A DNA stretch of 64,000 bases, taken from positions 62,001-126,000 of the forward strand of contig NZ_JAVSCK010000002.1 of the NCBI RefSeq assembly GCF_031932625.1. Direction: 5' to 3'. This DNA is from Hwangdonia seohaensis. GTDB lineage: Bacteria; Bacteroidota; Bacteroidia; Flavobacteriales; Flavobacteriaceae. Positions 24,075-33,832 of this stretch are shown here, one piece after another (within the stretch, counting starts at the first letter, position 1; each line of letters begins with the position of its first letter). A program made the translations under genes and the position numbers. Below the pieces are notes generated by a model that saw nothing but the letters and a program-made list of their open reading frames with translations, had not been told where the DNA came from and did not search any database.

Positions 24075-24514
24075 CTATATTTTGGAATTTCCTTTAAAAA
24101 ATTATAGCGCTCCTTTTCAAAATCCATTTGGCAATAATAGTGATTTAATCCGTTGGTTACCATTAAATAACTCGCGTTAAGCACCAAATTATATTGTGCA
24201 ATTTGATCGAAAGTATTTTGGTTAATCGCAATGTTTGGCGCTTTGCACTCTACAATTAAATGGATGCTTCCGTCTGGATTAAAAACCACAATATCGTATC
24301 GCTTTTTTAACGTGTTCACAATCAATTCCTTTTCAACGTTAATTAAAGATATCGGATAGCCTTTTTCTTCTATTAAATATTGAACACAATGTTGTCGCAC
24401 CCATTCTTCGGGTTGTAAAACCACAAATTTTTTACGAATACTATCGAATATAGAAATTTTATTTTCGCTACTTTTGAAACGAAACGAAAACTTTGGAAAG
24501 TTGAGCTCTTGCAA
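24059..24514 (-). CDS. Stand-alone HsdR N-terminal-type PD-(D/E)XK nuclease domain protein
   Basis: A 151-residue protein that is only the nuclease domain found at the N-terminus of type I restriction HsdR subunits. Motif residues are D74 (YDIVVF), E89-C-K91 (VECKAP) and Q106 in QIAQYN. HsdS, HsdM and a helicase are absent. In this family the single-domain gene is frequently next to holA, as here, so it may be a conserved repair-type protein rather than part of a restriction system. The last few residues are encoded by a dispersed repeat. Confidence 0.88.
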   Translation of the reverse strand: MQELNFPKFSFRFKSSENKISIFDSIRKKFVVLQPEEWVRQHCVQYLIEEKGYPISLINVEKELIVNTLKKRYDIVVFNPDGSIHLIVECKAPNIAINQNTFDQIAQYNLVLNASYLMVTNGLNHYYCQMDFEKERYNFLKEIPKYSKQSR

Positions 24515-24623
24515 TGCGATATTAATATTTTTTCAAAGTTAAACACAAAATAACAAATCGCAATATTCAAATACCAAATTCCAATAGATTGTTGTTTCTT
24601 TTGGAGTTTTAAATTTACATGGT

Positions 24624-25628
24624 GTGGACGAAGTCAAACAATTAGTTACCGATATAAAAAACAAAAACCTTAAACCTATTTATTTTTTAATGGGCGAGGA
24701 GCCGTATTATATTGATAGGATTTCAGATTTTATTGAAGATAATGTGCTTTTAGAAGAAGAAAAAGGGTTTAACCAAATGGTGCTTTACGGACGCGATGTG
24801 ACCATTGACGATATTGTTGGGAATGCCAAACGTTACCCCATGATGGCAGAGCGTCAAGTGGTAATAGTAAAAGAGGCACAAGATTTATCGCGTACCATTG
24901 AAAAGCTTGTGGATTATGCAAACAATCCGCAACAAACCACGGTTTTGGTGGTAAACTATAAGTACAAAAAAATTGATAAACGCAAGGCCTTATATAAAGC
25001 TGTTAAAAAAGTTGGGGTTGTTTACGAAAGCAAAAAATTGTACGAAAACCAAGTCGCCGATTGGATTCGCAGAGTGCTATCGTCAAAAAAATATACCATT
25101 TCCCCTAAAGCGGCGCAAATGTTGGTTGAGTTTTTGGGTACCGATTTGAGTAAAATCAATAACGAGTTGGAAAAACTTCAAATTATTTTGCCCAAAGGCA
25201 CTCAAATTTCGCCCGAACATATCGAAGAGAACATTGGTATTAGCAAAGACTTTAATAATTTTGAATTACGAAAGGCTATTGGCGATAGAAACGCTGTTAA
25301 AGCGTATCAGATCATTAATTATTTTGCCGAAAACCCAAAGGACAACCCCATGGTTGTTACGGTGTCGCTTTTGTTTAATTTCTTTTCGCAACTGCTTCAT
25401 TTTCATGGGTTAAATGATAAATCGCCCCGTAACGTGGCATCGGCATTAAAGGTGAATCCTTATTTTGTAAACGAATATATTACGGCGGCCAAAAACTACC
25501 CGATGCGAAAAGTTAGTACCATTGTTTCTGTGTTGCGCGAGTTTGATGTAAAAAGCAAAGGTGTTGGTAGTAATGCCGTGCCTCAAGGGGATTTGTTAAA
25601 GGAGTTGTTGGTTAGGATTCTGTCGTGA
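24624..25628 (+). CDS. holA: DNA polymerase III subunit delta
   Basis: Delta subunit of the clamp loader, which opens the sliding clamp. The 334-residue protein has the N-terminal PIYFLMGEEPYYIDRI, the middle AAA-like lid and the C-terminal collar domain. The start is GTG at 24624 (GTG GAC GAA): it gives the expected MDEVKQ beginning, while the nearby ATG at 24619 is out of frame. It is divergent from the HsdR-N gene and convergent with yfcC, whose stop lies 4 bp away. Confidence 0.95.
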   Translation: MDEVKQLVTDIKNKNLKPIYFLMGEEPYYIDRISDFIEDNVLLEEEKGFNQMVLYGRDVTIDDIVGNAKRYPMMAERQVVIVKEAQDLSRTIEKLVDYANNPQQTTVLVVNYKYKKIDKRKALYKAVKKVGVVYESKKLYENQVADWIRRVLSSKKYTISPKAAQMLVEFLGTDLSKINNELEKLQIILPKGTQISPEHIEENIGISKDFNNFELRKAIGDRNAVKAYQIINYFAENPKDNPMVVTVSLLFNFFSQLLHFHGLNDKSPRNVASALKVNPYFVNEYITAAKNYPMRKVSTIVSVLREFDVKSKGVGSNAVPQGDLLKELLVRILS

Positions 25629-25632
25629 TTTT

Positions 25633-27126
25633 TTATATATAAACCGAAATAGTTAGTACAAGCATCGTAAATAGCAACAGGATGATAACCAATGGCATTA
25701 CAAATTTCAACCATTTGTTGTAGCCTACTTTTACAATGGCCAAAGAAGCTAAAATTAACCCTGTTGGATTTACAAATGCGAACAAGCCCATACCGTATTG
25801 GTAAGCGTTTACTACCATTTCCCTTCCCATACCAACGCCATCAGCTAACGGAGACATTATAGGCATAGTTAATACCGCCATTCCAGAAGATGAAGGAATA
25901 AAGAACGACAATCCGCCATAAATATATAGCATAACATTTATAAATAGACCTTTATTCATGCCGTTAGTTGTGTTGCTGGCATAGTACAAAAGGGTGTCAC
26001 TAATTTGTCCGTCATTCATTATTATAGTAACACCTCTGGCAATTCCGATAATAATGGCGACACCCAATAAATCGCCGGCGCCTTTTACAAAAACATCTAC
26101 AAAAACGTGTTCTTTTATTTTTCCAATAACACCTATGGCAATGGCGCCTATTAAGAATACTACGGTCATTTCTACAAACCACCATTCCAATTGAGAAACC
26201 CCATAAATCATAACGATAAAGCACATAATAAAAATGAAAAGGATAATGCGTAACCGCGTAGTTAATTTTAAAGAAGCGTTTGTAGTATTGCCAAAGTGTT
26301 GTTCTATGTCTTCTTTTTGATCGTAGATAATAGATTTTGTAGGGTCTTTTTTTACACGTGTTGCATATCTAATGATATACAAAATACAAATAAGTGTGCC
26401 TAAACCCAACATGATAAACCTTCCGGTAATTCCCGTTGTCCAATTTATACCAGCCGCATCAGATGCTATAATAGAGCTAAAAGGATTTGTAGTAGAGCCC
26501 ATAGTACCAATAGTAGAGCCAATATAAATACATGCTAACGGCACCAAGGCATCATATTTAGCCGCTAAAAATATAGGAATGAGAATAGGGTAAAAGGCTA
26601 TGGTTTCTTCTGCTAAACCAAAGGTGGTCCCTCCAGCAGCAATAAGTAAGGTAACTAAAATAATTAAAATATACTCGTTTCCTTTTAATGTTTCTGCCAA
26701 CCAAGAAATACCAGCATCAAAGGCACCTGTAAAATTTATAATACCAATTAACCCGCCAATAATTAACACTAAAAAAATAATATCTGCACCTTCAATAATA
26801 CCTTTAATGGGAGATTTTATAAATTCAACAAAGCCTTGAGGAGAGGCTTCAACTTCCTTATATGTATTTGGGATGCTTATAGGTTTCCATATATCGCCAT
26901 TAGTGAATTTCTCTAACGGAATTTTAATTTCCAGGGCATTTAAGGTTTCTTGAGTAGCTGCTAATTCTACAGTTTTATTTAAACTTGTTTTGGTAAACGT
27001 ATTTTCGGTTTTATTATAGGCTAATGAATCGTATTTTCCTGAAGGAACTAACCAGGTTAAAATAGCAACTAAGCCAGCAATTATTAATAGTATGGTTTGG
27101 GCCGTTGGAAATTTTATTTTTTTCAA
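25633..27126 (-). CDS. YfcC-family transporter
   Basis: A 497-residue membrane protein with about 12-13 hydrophobic segments, matching the YfcC/DcuC-like (C4-dicarboxylate uptake C) ion-transporter family. The N-terminal KKIKFPTAQTILL and the WLVPSGKYD segments, the long periplasmic loop after TM1, and the PSSSGMAVLTMPIMSPLAD segment are characteristic. Substrate is unproven; homologs have been proposed for arginine/ornithine or dicarboxylates. It stands alone between holA and ung. Confidence 0.88.
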   Translation of the reverse strand: MKKIKFPTAQTILLIIAGLVAILTWLVPSGKYDSLAYNKTENTFTKTSLNKTVELAATQETLNALEIKIPLEKFTNGDIWKPISIPNTYKEVEASPQGFVEFIKSPIKGIIEGADIIFLVLIIGGLIGIINFTGAFDAGISWLAETLKGNEYILIILVTLLIAAGGTTFGLAEETIAFYPILIPIFLAAKYDALVPLACIYIGSTIGTMGSTTNPFSSIIASDAAGINWTTGITGRFIMLGLGTLICILYIIRYATRVKKDPTKSIIYDQKEDIEQHFGNTTNASLKLTTRLRIILFIFIMCFIVMIYGVSQLEWWFVEMTVVFLIGAIAIGVIGKIKEHVFVDVFVKGAGDLLGVAIIIGIARGVTIIMNDGQISDTLLYYASNTTNGMNKGLFINVMLYIYGGLSFFIPSSSGMAVLTMPIMSPLADGVGMGREMVVNAYQYGMGLFAFVNPTGLILASLAIVKVGYNKWLKFVMPLVIILLLFTMLVLTISVYI

Positions 27127-27189
27127 TCCTGATTGTTTTATTTAATCGAAAGATAGTAATATTTTTAGTGTAATTTTAGATATATAAAA

Positions 27190-27855
27190 ATGACCTTAGA
27201 AATTCACAAAAGTTGGCAACCCTATTTACAAACCGAATTTGATAAAGCGTATTTTAAAAAACTTGCTGATTTTGTTAAATCTGAGTATAAAAATGAAACC
27301 TGTTTTCCTCCTGAAAACCAGATATTCAATGCTTTTAATCAGTGCCATTTTAACGATGTAAAGGTTGTAATTATTGGTCAGGATCCCTATCATGGCGTTG
27401 GGCAAGCAAATGGTTTGTGCTTTTCGGTAAATGAAGGTATCGCACATCCGCCATCGTTAATTAATATTTTTAAGGAAATTGAAAGCGATTTAGGCATACC
27501 GTATCCTAAAAACGGAAACTTATCACGTTGGGCAAACCAAGGTGTTTTATTGTTAAATGCCACGTTAACAGTAAGGGCGCATCTAGCAGGTAGCCATCAA
27601 AAAAAAGGCTGGGAACTGTTTACAAATGCAGTGATAAAGCTAATAAGTGATAATAAAGAAGGAGTTGTATTTTTACTTTGGGGCGGTTTTGCAAAACAAA
27701 AAGCCAAATTAATCAATACGAAAAAGCATTGTATTTTAGAGTCGGGACATCCTTCTCCGTTAAGCGCAAATAGAGGATATTGGTTTGGCAATAAGCACTT
27801 TAGTAAAGTGAATTTACTATTAAATCAAAAAGGGAATAAAACGATAGCCTGGTAA
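27190..27855 (+). CDS. ung: Uracil-DNA glycosylase
   Basis: Removes uracil from DNA for base-excision repair. The 221-residue protein has the catalytic water-activating D65 in GQDPYHG, the uracil-specificity F78 in GLCFSV, and H187 in GHPSPLS. These are family-1 UDG motifs and the length is normal. A spacer of about 60 bp separates it from the divergent yfcC gene. Confidence 0.98.
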   Translation: MTLEIHKSWQPYLQTEFDKAYFKKLADFVKSEYKNETCFPPENQIFNAFNQCHFNDVKVVIIGQDPYHGVGQANGLCFSVNEGIAHPPSLINIFKEIESDLGIPYPKNGNLSRWANQGVLLLNATLTVRAHLAGSHQKKGWELFTNAVIKLISDNKEGVVFLLWGGFAKQKAKLINTKKHCILESGHPSPLSANRGYWFGNKHFSKVNLLLNQKGNKTIAW

Positions 27856-27866
27856 AATATATGCTG

Positions 27867-28043
27867 TTAACTTCCTGTAGGTGCAAGTTTTTCAGATTCT
27901 TGTTTTAAAACAATAGTTGGCTTTAAAACAATAGGTTTTTTATTTACTTTTGAGGTTCTGTTTGTTTTGTTGCTGCTAAATTTTAACAATAAAAAATTTA
28001 TAGCAACGAGCGTAGAAATTGAAATGGTAATTGTAAATAGCAT
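27867..28043 (-). CDS. Small single-pass membrane protein, 58 residues
   Basis: A minus-strand frame in an otherwise empty 330-bp gap. It has one hydrophobic helix (about residues 2-22, LFTITISISTLVAINFLLL) followed by a basic tail ending in SEKLAPTGS. The frame stays open upstream for 13 codons without another start. Small proteins of this shape, a membrane helix, a basic linker and the APTGS-like end, are familiar in this family from memory. Function unknown. Confidence 0.6.
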   Translation of the reverse strand: MLFTITISISTLVAINFLLLKFSSNKTNRTSKVNKKPIVLKPTIVLKQESEKLAPTGS

Positions 28044-28186
28044 AGATGTTGGGATTAAATAATCGATAAAATAAAAAACAGGTTAAAGTGCTTGTTTTTA
28101 CCGATTAAATTTTAAATCTGGACAAAAATAATAAATAAAAGACTACAAACCTATGTTTTTCAATTTATTTTCAAATTTATTTCATT

Positions 28187-29293
28187 TTAATTCAATAAAT
28201 TTTTTGGCAAAACATCTTTATGCACCATGATAGAAATGGTTTTTAACCTAAAATAAGACTCACTCATATATATATAACCGTCATTTGCTACACGGTCTGA
28301 ATTTTTACCCCAAGAATTCTTTACCTTATAATACGTCGTTCCATTTTGGTCTTTTAGAATTCCGGTAATATGCATTAAATGGTCGTCGGTGGTATTGTAA
28401 TTTTCAAATTCTTGTTGCCTTAAACCTTGGGTGATTTCTTTTTCCGGCAGTACACGTTCCAAAGCTTCAATTTGGTTAATGGTATCCTCAGGAATTACCG
28501 CTAAACCATGTTTTGATGAAAAGGTTTTTTCGCTTACATCGCAATCCAATTCAACAGTATAACCCGCTTTTAGCGCCTTATTTGTTATGTCCACTAAATC
28601 GTCTAGCTTAACGTTTAAAAACGACCCGTTGGAAAAATTATCCGGAATGTTTAGTATAAAGCTTGAATTAAAAGGTTTGTGTGAAAACGAGGTAATGCTA
28701 ATATAATCTTTCGGGTTTATTTTAGTCATTTTTAAAAATGATTTCGGGGTGTATTGTACGCCCTCATAATTAAAAGTTGATATGTTTTTGCCCAAATAAA
28801 TATCCAAAACACTTTCGGTTACCTGTTTCCATTTTGGAGATAACTGGCGCCCGGGATTTTCAATATAAACATCGAGAATGCCCTTTAAAACGGCTATCAT
28901 TTCAGCGTGATTGTGTCTTGTTGTATGAGCTTCCAAACCAGGATACACAGCGTTTGGTACCAAGCCATAATCTGCAACACTATTAATTACATCGTGGGCT
29001 AAACCGCCTTCGCTAAACTGTGCTTTGCCTTGTCGCATAATGTAATTCCAAGCCTTTTTCGGATAGGTGTTTCGTACGGTGTACATTTCTGATAAATCTA
29101 TTTTTTTGCCCGTAGTACGCATGATTTCACTTTCCAAAAACGACGATGCAGAAAAACTCCAGCAAGTTCCCGTATTGCCTTGGCTAATCACATCGGTTGT
29201 TTCTAAATCTATTAGGGTTTCAAATTCATAAGATTGCGAATTGCTTAAAAATGAAACAAAAATTAAAATGACTACAATAAGGCTATTTTTCAT
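28187..29293 (-). CDS. C1 (papain/bleomycin hydrolase type) peptidase, secreted
   Basis: A 368-residue protein with a signal peptide (about 1-20) followed by a papain-fold domain. The catalytic triad is C44 in TGTCWSFS, H308 in LMHIT and N327 in KNSWG; Q38 in QGN supplies the oxyanion hole. The long insert and the order of motifs match the aminopeptidase C / bleomycin hydrolase branch, although those are usually cytoplasmic. It is divergent from menB across a 54-bp spacer. Confidence 0.9.
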   Translation of the reverse strand: MKNSLIVVILIFVSFLSNSQSYEFETLIDLETTDVISQGNTGTCWSFSASSFLESEIMRTTGKKIDLSEMYTVRNTYPKKAWNYIMRQGKAQFSEGGLAHDVINSVADYGLVPNAVYPGLEAHTTRHNHAEMIAVLKGILDVYIENPGRQLSPKWKQVTESVLDIYLGKNISTFNYEGVQYTPKSFLKMTKINPKDYISITSFSHKPFNSSFILNIPDNFSNGSFLNVKLDDLVDITNKALKAGYTVELDCDVSEKTFSSKHGLAVIPEDTINQIEALERVLPEKEITQGLRQQEFENYNTTDDHLMHITGILKDQNGTTYYKVKNSWGKNSDRVANDGYIYMSESYFRLKTISIMVHKDVLPKNLLN

Positions 29294-29347
29294 GCTGAAA
29301 CAAGTGTTTTAATGAAATAAAATTTATTTTTGACTAAAATATAAAAA

Positions 29348-30187
29348 ATGGAACAAGCAAAATGGGTAACCGCTAAAGAATATCAAGATATTACCTATAA
29401 AAAATATAATGGCGTAGCACGAATTGCGTTTAATAGACCAAATGTTCGAAATGCTTTCCGTCCAAAAACAACCAGCGAGCTTTATGATGCCTTTTATGAT
29501 GCCAACGAAGATGTAAATATAGGGGTGGTATTGTTATCGGCCGAAGGGCCATCAACCAAAGATGGCGTTTGGAGTTTTTGTTCGGGTGGTGACCAAAAAG
29601 CCAGGGGACATCAAGGTTATGTGGGAGAAGATGGCTACCACCGGTTAAACATATTGGAAGTGCAACGGCTTATCCGGTTTATGCCAAAGGCAGTTATTGC
29701 AGTGGTTCCTGGTTGGGCAGTAGGAGGCGGACATAGTTTACATGTGGTTTGCGATTTAACTTTAGCAAGCAAAGAGCACGCTATCTTTAAACAAACCGAT
29801 GCCGATGTAACCAGTTTTGATGGCGGCTATGGGTCGGCATATTTGGCAAAAATGGTGGGACAGAAAAAAGCCCGTGAAATCTTCTTTTTGGGTCGGAATT
29901 ATTCCGCTCAGGAAGCTAACGATATGGGTATGGTAAATGCCGTAATTCCGCATGACGAATTAGAGGATACCGCTTATAACTGGGCTCAGGAAATATTGGC
30001 AAAATCGCCAACATCAATTAAAATGCTAAAATTCGCTATGAATTTAACTGATGATGGCATGGTAGGGCAACAGGTATTTGCTGGCGAAGCAACCCGTTTA
30101 GCCTATATGACCGACGAGGCTATTGAAGGTCGAAATGCTTTTCTTGAAAAACGAAAACCTAACTTTGTAAAAAAATGGATTCCGTAA
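29348..30187 (+). CDS. menB: 1,4-dihydroxy-2-naphthoyl-CoA synthase
   Basis: Crotonase-fold enzyme that closes the ring of o-succinylbenzoyl-CoA in menaquinone synthesis. The 279-residue sequence has the family markers CSGGDQKARG, RLIRFMPKAVIAVVPGWAVGGG, and TDADVTSFDGGYGS, and the C-terminal FLEKRKPNF tail. Its stop is directly followed by the menA ATG, so the two are translationally linked. Confidence 0.98.
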   Translation: MEQAKWVTAKEYQDITYKKYNGVARIAFNRPNVRNAFRPKTTSELYDAFYDANEDVNIGVVLLSAEGPSTKDGVWSFCSGGDQKARGHQGYVGEDGYHRLNILEVQRLIRFMPKAVIAVVPGWAVGGGHSLHVVCDLTLASKEHAIFKQTDADVTSFDGGYGSAYLAKMVGQKKAREIFFLGRNYSAQEANDMGMVNAVIPHDELEDTAYNWAQEILAKSPTSIKMLKFAMNLTDDGMVGQQVFAGEATRLAYMTDEAIEGRNAFLEKRKPNFVKKWIP

Positions 30188-31090
30188 ATGAAAAATATCT
30201 CTATTTGGATTTCAACCATGCGTTTACGAACGCTACCGCTATCGGTTTCCGGAATTATTTTAGCGACTTGTTTAGCGGCATATAATGGTTATTTTAACTG
30301 GAAAATCTGTGTTCTGGCTATTTTAACGACCCTAAGTTTACAGATACTTTCCAATTTGGCAAACGATTATGGCGATGGTATTAAAGGCACCGATAATAAA
30401 GACCGTATAGGGCCGGAGCGCGCCATTCAAAGTGGTAAAATATCACCCGATGATATGTTTCATGCCATCCGAATTAATATTTTAATTTCAATAACATTGG
30501 CTTTCGCTCTAGTATTTACGGCTTTTGGCGTTAAACATTTTTTACTCACCTTGCTCTTCTTTGTATTGGGTATTGCAAGTGTTGTAGCGGCAATGCGCTA
30601 TACTATTGGAAAAAATGCTTATGGCTACCGAGGTTTAGGCGATGTTTTTGTTTTTGTTTTTTTTGGATTGGTAAGCGTTATTGGTTGTTATGTACTGTAC
30701 GCGAAAACCATTGACCATGTGGTTTTTTTGCCAGCCTGCACTATCGGCTTGTTGAGTATGGGCGTTTTAAATTTGAACAACATGCGTGATATAATTTCGG
30801 ATGAAAAATCGAATAAAATTACACTAGCGGTAAAATTGGGACAAAATAAAGTTAAAATTTATCACACGGTGCTTATAGTATCCGCTATAATTTTATCGGG
30901 GTTATTCGGCATTTTGTATTATACCTCGCCATTAAATTTAATTTTTGTGGTTGCCTATTGGCCATTAATTGTTCACATAAAAAAAATAAACAACATTAAA
31001 GAGCCTAAATTGTTAGATCCCGAACTGAAAAAATTAGCCTTAACCACGGTGTTTTTAGCTATTTTAATGGGAATTGGACATTTGTTATAG
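30188..31090 (+). CDS. menA: 1,4-dihydroxy-2-naphthoate polyprenyltransferase
   Basis: UbiA-family integral membrane prenyltransferase that attaches the isoprenoid tail to DHNA. It is 300 residues with about eight or nine membrane helices. The two Asp-rich motifs are NDYGDGIKGTD (59-69) and MRDIISDEKSNK further on. It directly follows menB with no gap. Confidence 0.96.
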   Translation: MKNISIWISTMRLRTLPLSVSGIILATCLAAYNGYFNWKICVLAILTTLSLQILSNLANDYGDGIKGTDNKDRIGPERAIQSGKISPDDMFHAIRINILISITLAFALVFTAFGVKHFLLTLLFFVLGIASVVAAMRYTIGKNAYGYRGLGDVFVFVFFGLVSVIGCYVLYAKTIDHVVFLPACTIGLLSMGVLNLNNMRDIISDEKSNKITLAVKLGQNKVKIYHTVLIVSAIILSGLFGILYYTSPLNLIFVVAYWPLIVHIKKINNIKEPKLLDPELKKLALTTVFLAILMGIGHLL

Positions 31091-31122
31091 TTTTTGTATT
31101 TTTCTGTTAAAATTTAGAACAC

Positions 31123-31800
31123 ATGAAAATCACATTTTACGGTCACGCGAGTTTGGGCATTCAAGTTGAGGACACTCATATTTTAGTCGATCCTTTCATT
31201 ACGGGAAATGATAAAGCGTCACATATTGATATAAATACGCTTAAGGCAGATTATATTTTGCTAACCCATGCGCACCAAGATCATATTTTGGATGTTGAAG
31301 CCATTGCAAAACGAACCGATGCCGTTATTGTTTCTAATTTTGAAATTGTTTCGCACTTCGAGAATTTGGGATTGGAAGGCCATCCCATGAATCATGGTGG
31401 CACTTGGGATTTCGAGTTCGGAAGTGTAAAATACGTTAATGCCATTCATACGTCATCATTTCCCGATGGTAGTTATGGTGGGCAACCAGGTGGTTTTGTA
31501 ATTGAAGGCGAGCACAAAAATATTTATATCGCCGGCGATACGGCTTTAACTTTTGATATGAAATTGATTCCACTTCAAACAAAATTAGATTTAGCGATTC
31601 TTCCAATTGGCGATAATTTCACAATGGGTATCGATGATGCTATTTTGGCCAGCGATTTTGTAGCATGTGATAAAATTTTAGGCTATCATTTTGATACGTT
31701 TGGCTATATTGAAATTGATCACGAAGTTGCCAAACGCAAGTTTTTTGAAAAAGGTAAAGATTTAATGCTATTAAAAATTGGCGAGAGTTTGGAGTTGTAG
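31123..31800 (+). CDS. Metal-dependent hydrolase, UPF0173 / MBL fold
   Basis: A 225-residue metallo-beta-lactamase-fold protein with HAHQDH (49-54) as the metal-binding motif and a GDTAL strand holding the bridging Asp. It matches the UPF0173 group, which has unknown physiological substrate. It follows menA by 32 bp and is probably co-transcribed with the men genes, but no menaquinone role is known. Confidence 0.9.
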   Translation: MKITFYGHASLGIQVEDTHILVDPFITGNDKASHIDINTLKADYILLTHAHQDHILDVEAIAKRTDAVIVSNFEIVSHFENLGLEGHPMNHGGTWDFEFGSVKYVNAIHTSSFPDGSYGGQPGGFVIEGEHKNIYIAGDTALTFDMKLIPLQTKLDLAILPIGDNFTMGIDDAILASDFVACDKILGYHFDTFGYIEIDHEVAKRKFFEKGKDLMLLKIGESLEL

Positions 31801-31805
31801 TTTGT

Positions 31806-32717
31806 TTACATTCTTTTTTCACTGCCAACTGAATCCATCCATTCTTTGCGTAAATCGTCAGAGATTTTGCCTGTGCCATCGTGTCTCCAACCCGGTGGTT
31901 TTATAAAGTATAGAAATCTTTTAGTAATGGATTTTCTACCGGAAAACACATCTTTAAACATATTAAACCATTCAATAAATGCAATCTTGATAGGGTTGTA
32001 GGTGTCGATGTTTTTCACCAATCCGTAAATCACTTTTTCATCTTTAAGTTCTGGCTGAAAGGTGCCAAACAACTTATCCCAAATAATTAAGATGCCCGCA
32101 TGATTTCTATCCAAATAAATGGGGTTGCTGCCATGGTGCACGCGGTGGTGCGAGGGTGTATTAAATACAGCTTCGAACCACTTGGGCATTTTATCAATTG
32201 TTTCGGTATGTATCCAAAATTGATAGAGTAAACTAATAGACATTTGCAACATAATCATCGCGGGATGAAACCCGAGCAATGGCAGCCACAACCAAAAAAT
32301 AAACGAATAAAAACCCCCGGACCAGGTTTGTCGTAACGCCGTACTTAAATTGTAATGCTGCGACGAGTGGTGCACCACATGCGATGCCCAAAACAAACGA
32401 CACTCATGCGAAATGCGATGAAACCAATAGTAGGCAAAATCATCAGCAAAAAAAATAAGCACAAAACTCCACCATGCAACGGGGATGGTAAACAATCTAA
32501 AGTGTTCATAAACAAATAAAAACGACAACAAAACCAGAGCTTTGCTAAAATACCCTAAAAACACGTTGCCCAAACCCATGGTAATGGACGATATGGCATC
32601 TTTTTTTTCGTAAGAATTAATGCCTTCCTTTACCGTTAAATATAATTCGATAATCATGGAAAGGATAAAAAAAGGAATAGCAAATAGTATAATATCAGGA
32701 AATTCGGGAGACTGCAT
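31806..32717 (-). CDS. Sterol desaturase / fatty acid hydroxylase superfamily protein
   Basis: A 303-residue membrane protein with about five hydrophobic segments and the histidine boxes of the di-iron hydroxylase superfamily: HRISH, HVVHHS and HRVHHGSN. It probably hydroxylates a lipid. It is inserted, on the opposite strand, within the men gene group. Substrate unknown. Confidence 0.9.
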   Translation of the reverse strand: MQSPEFPDIILFAIPFFILSMIIELYLTVKEGINSYEKKDAISSITMGLGNVFLGYFSKALVLLSFLFVYEHFRLFTIPVAWWSFVLIFFADDFAYYWFHRISHECRLFWASHVVHHSSQHYNLSTALRQTWSGGFYSFIFWLWLPLLGFHPAMIMLQMSISLLYQFWIHTETIDKMPKWFEAVFNTPSHHRVHHGSNPIYLDRNHAGILIIWDKLFGTFQPELKDEKVIYGLVKNIDTYNPIKIAFIEWFNMFKDVFSGRKSITKRFLYFIKPPGWRHDGTGKISDDLRKEWMDSVGSEKRM

Positions 32718-32782
32718 GGTTTTTAAATTAGTTTTAAAGCTTTACAAATTAAACATTTTTATTGATTATTTTTGAAAATTCT

Positions 32783-33823
32783 ATGATTGCAACGTACCAC
32801 AAATACATTTTAAACTTTAAACAAGCCAGCGGAACATCACGCGGGGTTTTAAAAACCAAGGAAACTTGGTTTATTGTTATTGAGCACAACGGAAAAAAAG
32901 GCATTGGCGAATGTGGTGTTTTTCGTGGTTTGAGTGTTGACGATGTGCCGCATTACGAAGATATTTTACAATGGACCTGTGTGAACATTCATTTAGGATT
33001 AGGGCTGTTATTGGATGAGTTGAAAAAATTCCCCAGCATACAATTCGGGTTGGAAATGGCCTTTAAATCTTTAGAAAGCGAAAATAAATTTGAATTATTC
33101 CCTTCCGAATTTACAAAAGGCAATGCATCAATTCCTATAAACGGACTCATTTGGATGGGTTCCGAGGCATTTATGAAACAGCAAATAAAAGAAAAGATTT
33201 CTGCCGGTTTCCATTGTATAAAAATGAAAATTGGAGCGATTGATTTTCAAACGGAAATTAATCTGATTAAATCGATTAGAAAGGAATTTTCATCAAAAGA
33301 TATTGAATTACGTGTGGATGCCAACGGCGCTTTTTCAAAAGATGAAGCTTTGGAAAAGTTGAAGATGTTGTCGGATTTCGATTTGCATTCCATCGAGCAA
33401 CCCATAAAACAGGGTCAAATTGAATCCATGGCAAACCTTTGCGAAAATACGCCATTGCCCATAGCTTTAGACGAAGAATTAATAGGGGTTTTTTCTGTAA
33501 CAAAAAAACAGGAACTGCTACAAACCATATGTCCGCAATACATCATTTTAAAACCCAGTTTAGTGGGCGGTTTTAAAGGTAGCGATGTGTGGATAGAAAT
33601 TGCTGAAAAATTGAATATTGGTTGGTGGATTACCAGTGCTTTGGAAAGTAATATTGGGCTAAATGCCATAGCCCAATACACTTTTGTAAAGCAAAGTGAT
33701 TTACCCCAAGGACTTGGTACTGGCGCATTATTTACCAATAATTTTGATAGCCCATTACAAGTAAAAAATGGTACATTGCAATACCATAAAAAACGAGCTT
33801 GGAATTTAGAACTTTTAACATAA
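32783..33823 (+). CDS. menC: o-Succinylbenzoate synthase
   Basis: Enolase-superfamily enzyme that dehydrates SHCHC to o-succinylbenzoate. The 346-residue sequence has catalytic K147/K149 in IKMKIG, metal ligands D179 (RVDAN), E205 (IEQP) and the DEEL segment at 230-233, and K257 in ILKPS. The longer open frame begins with TTG; ATG at 32783 (MIATYHKYIL) is the natural start. It is followed by a CPBP protein and menE. Confidence 0.95.
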   Translation: MIATYHKYILNFKQASGTSRGVLKTKETWFIVIEHNGKKGIGECGVFRGLSVDDVPHYEDILQWTCVNIHLGLGLLLDELKKFPSIQFGLEMAFKSLESENKFELFPSEFTKGNASIPINGLIWMGSEAFMKQQIKEKISAGFHCIKMKIGAIDFQTEINLIKSIRKEFSSKDIELRVDANGAFSKDEALEKLKMLSDFDLHSIEQPIKQGQIESMANLCENTPLPIALDEELIGVFSVTKKQELLQTICPQYIILKPSLVGGFKGSDVWIEIAEKLNIGWWITSALESNIGLNAIAQYTFVKQSDLPQGLGTGALFTNNFDSPLQVKNGTLQYHKKRAWNLELLT

Positions 33824-33832
33824 AATTTTATA

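Noticed and set aside
24059..24514. Type I restriction system
   Set aside because: Only the small N-terminal nuclease domain of HsdR is present; there is no HsdM, HsdS or helicase part.
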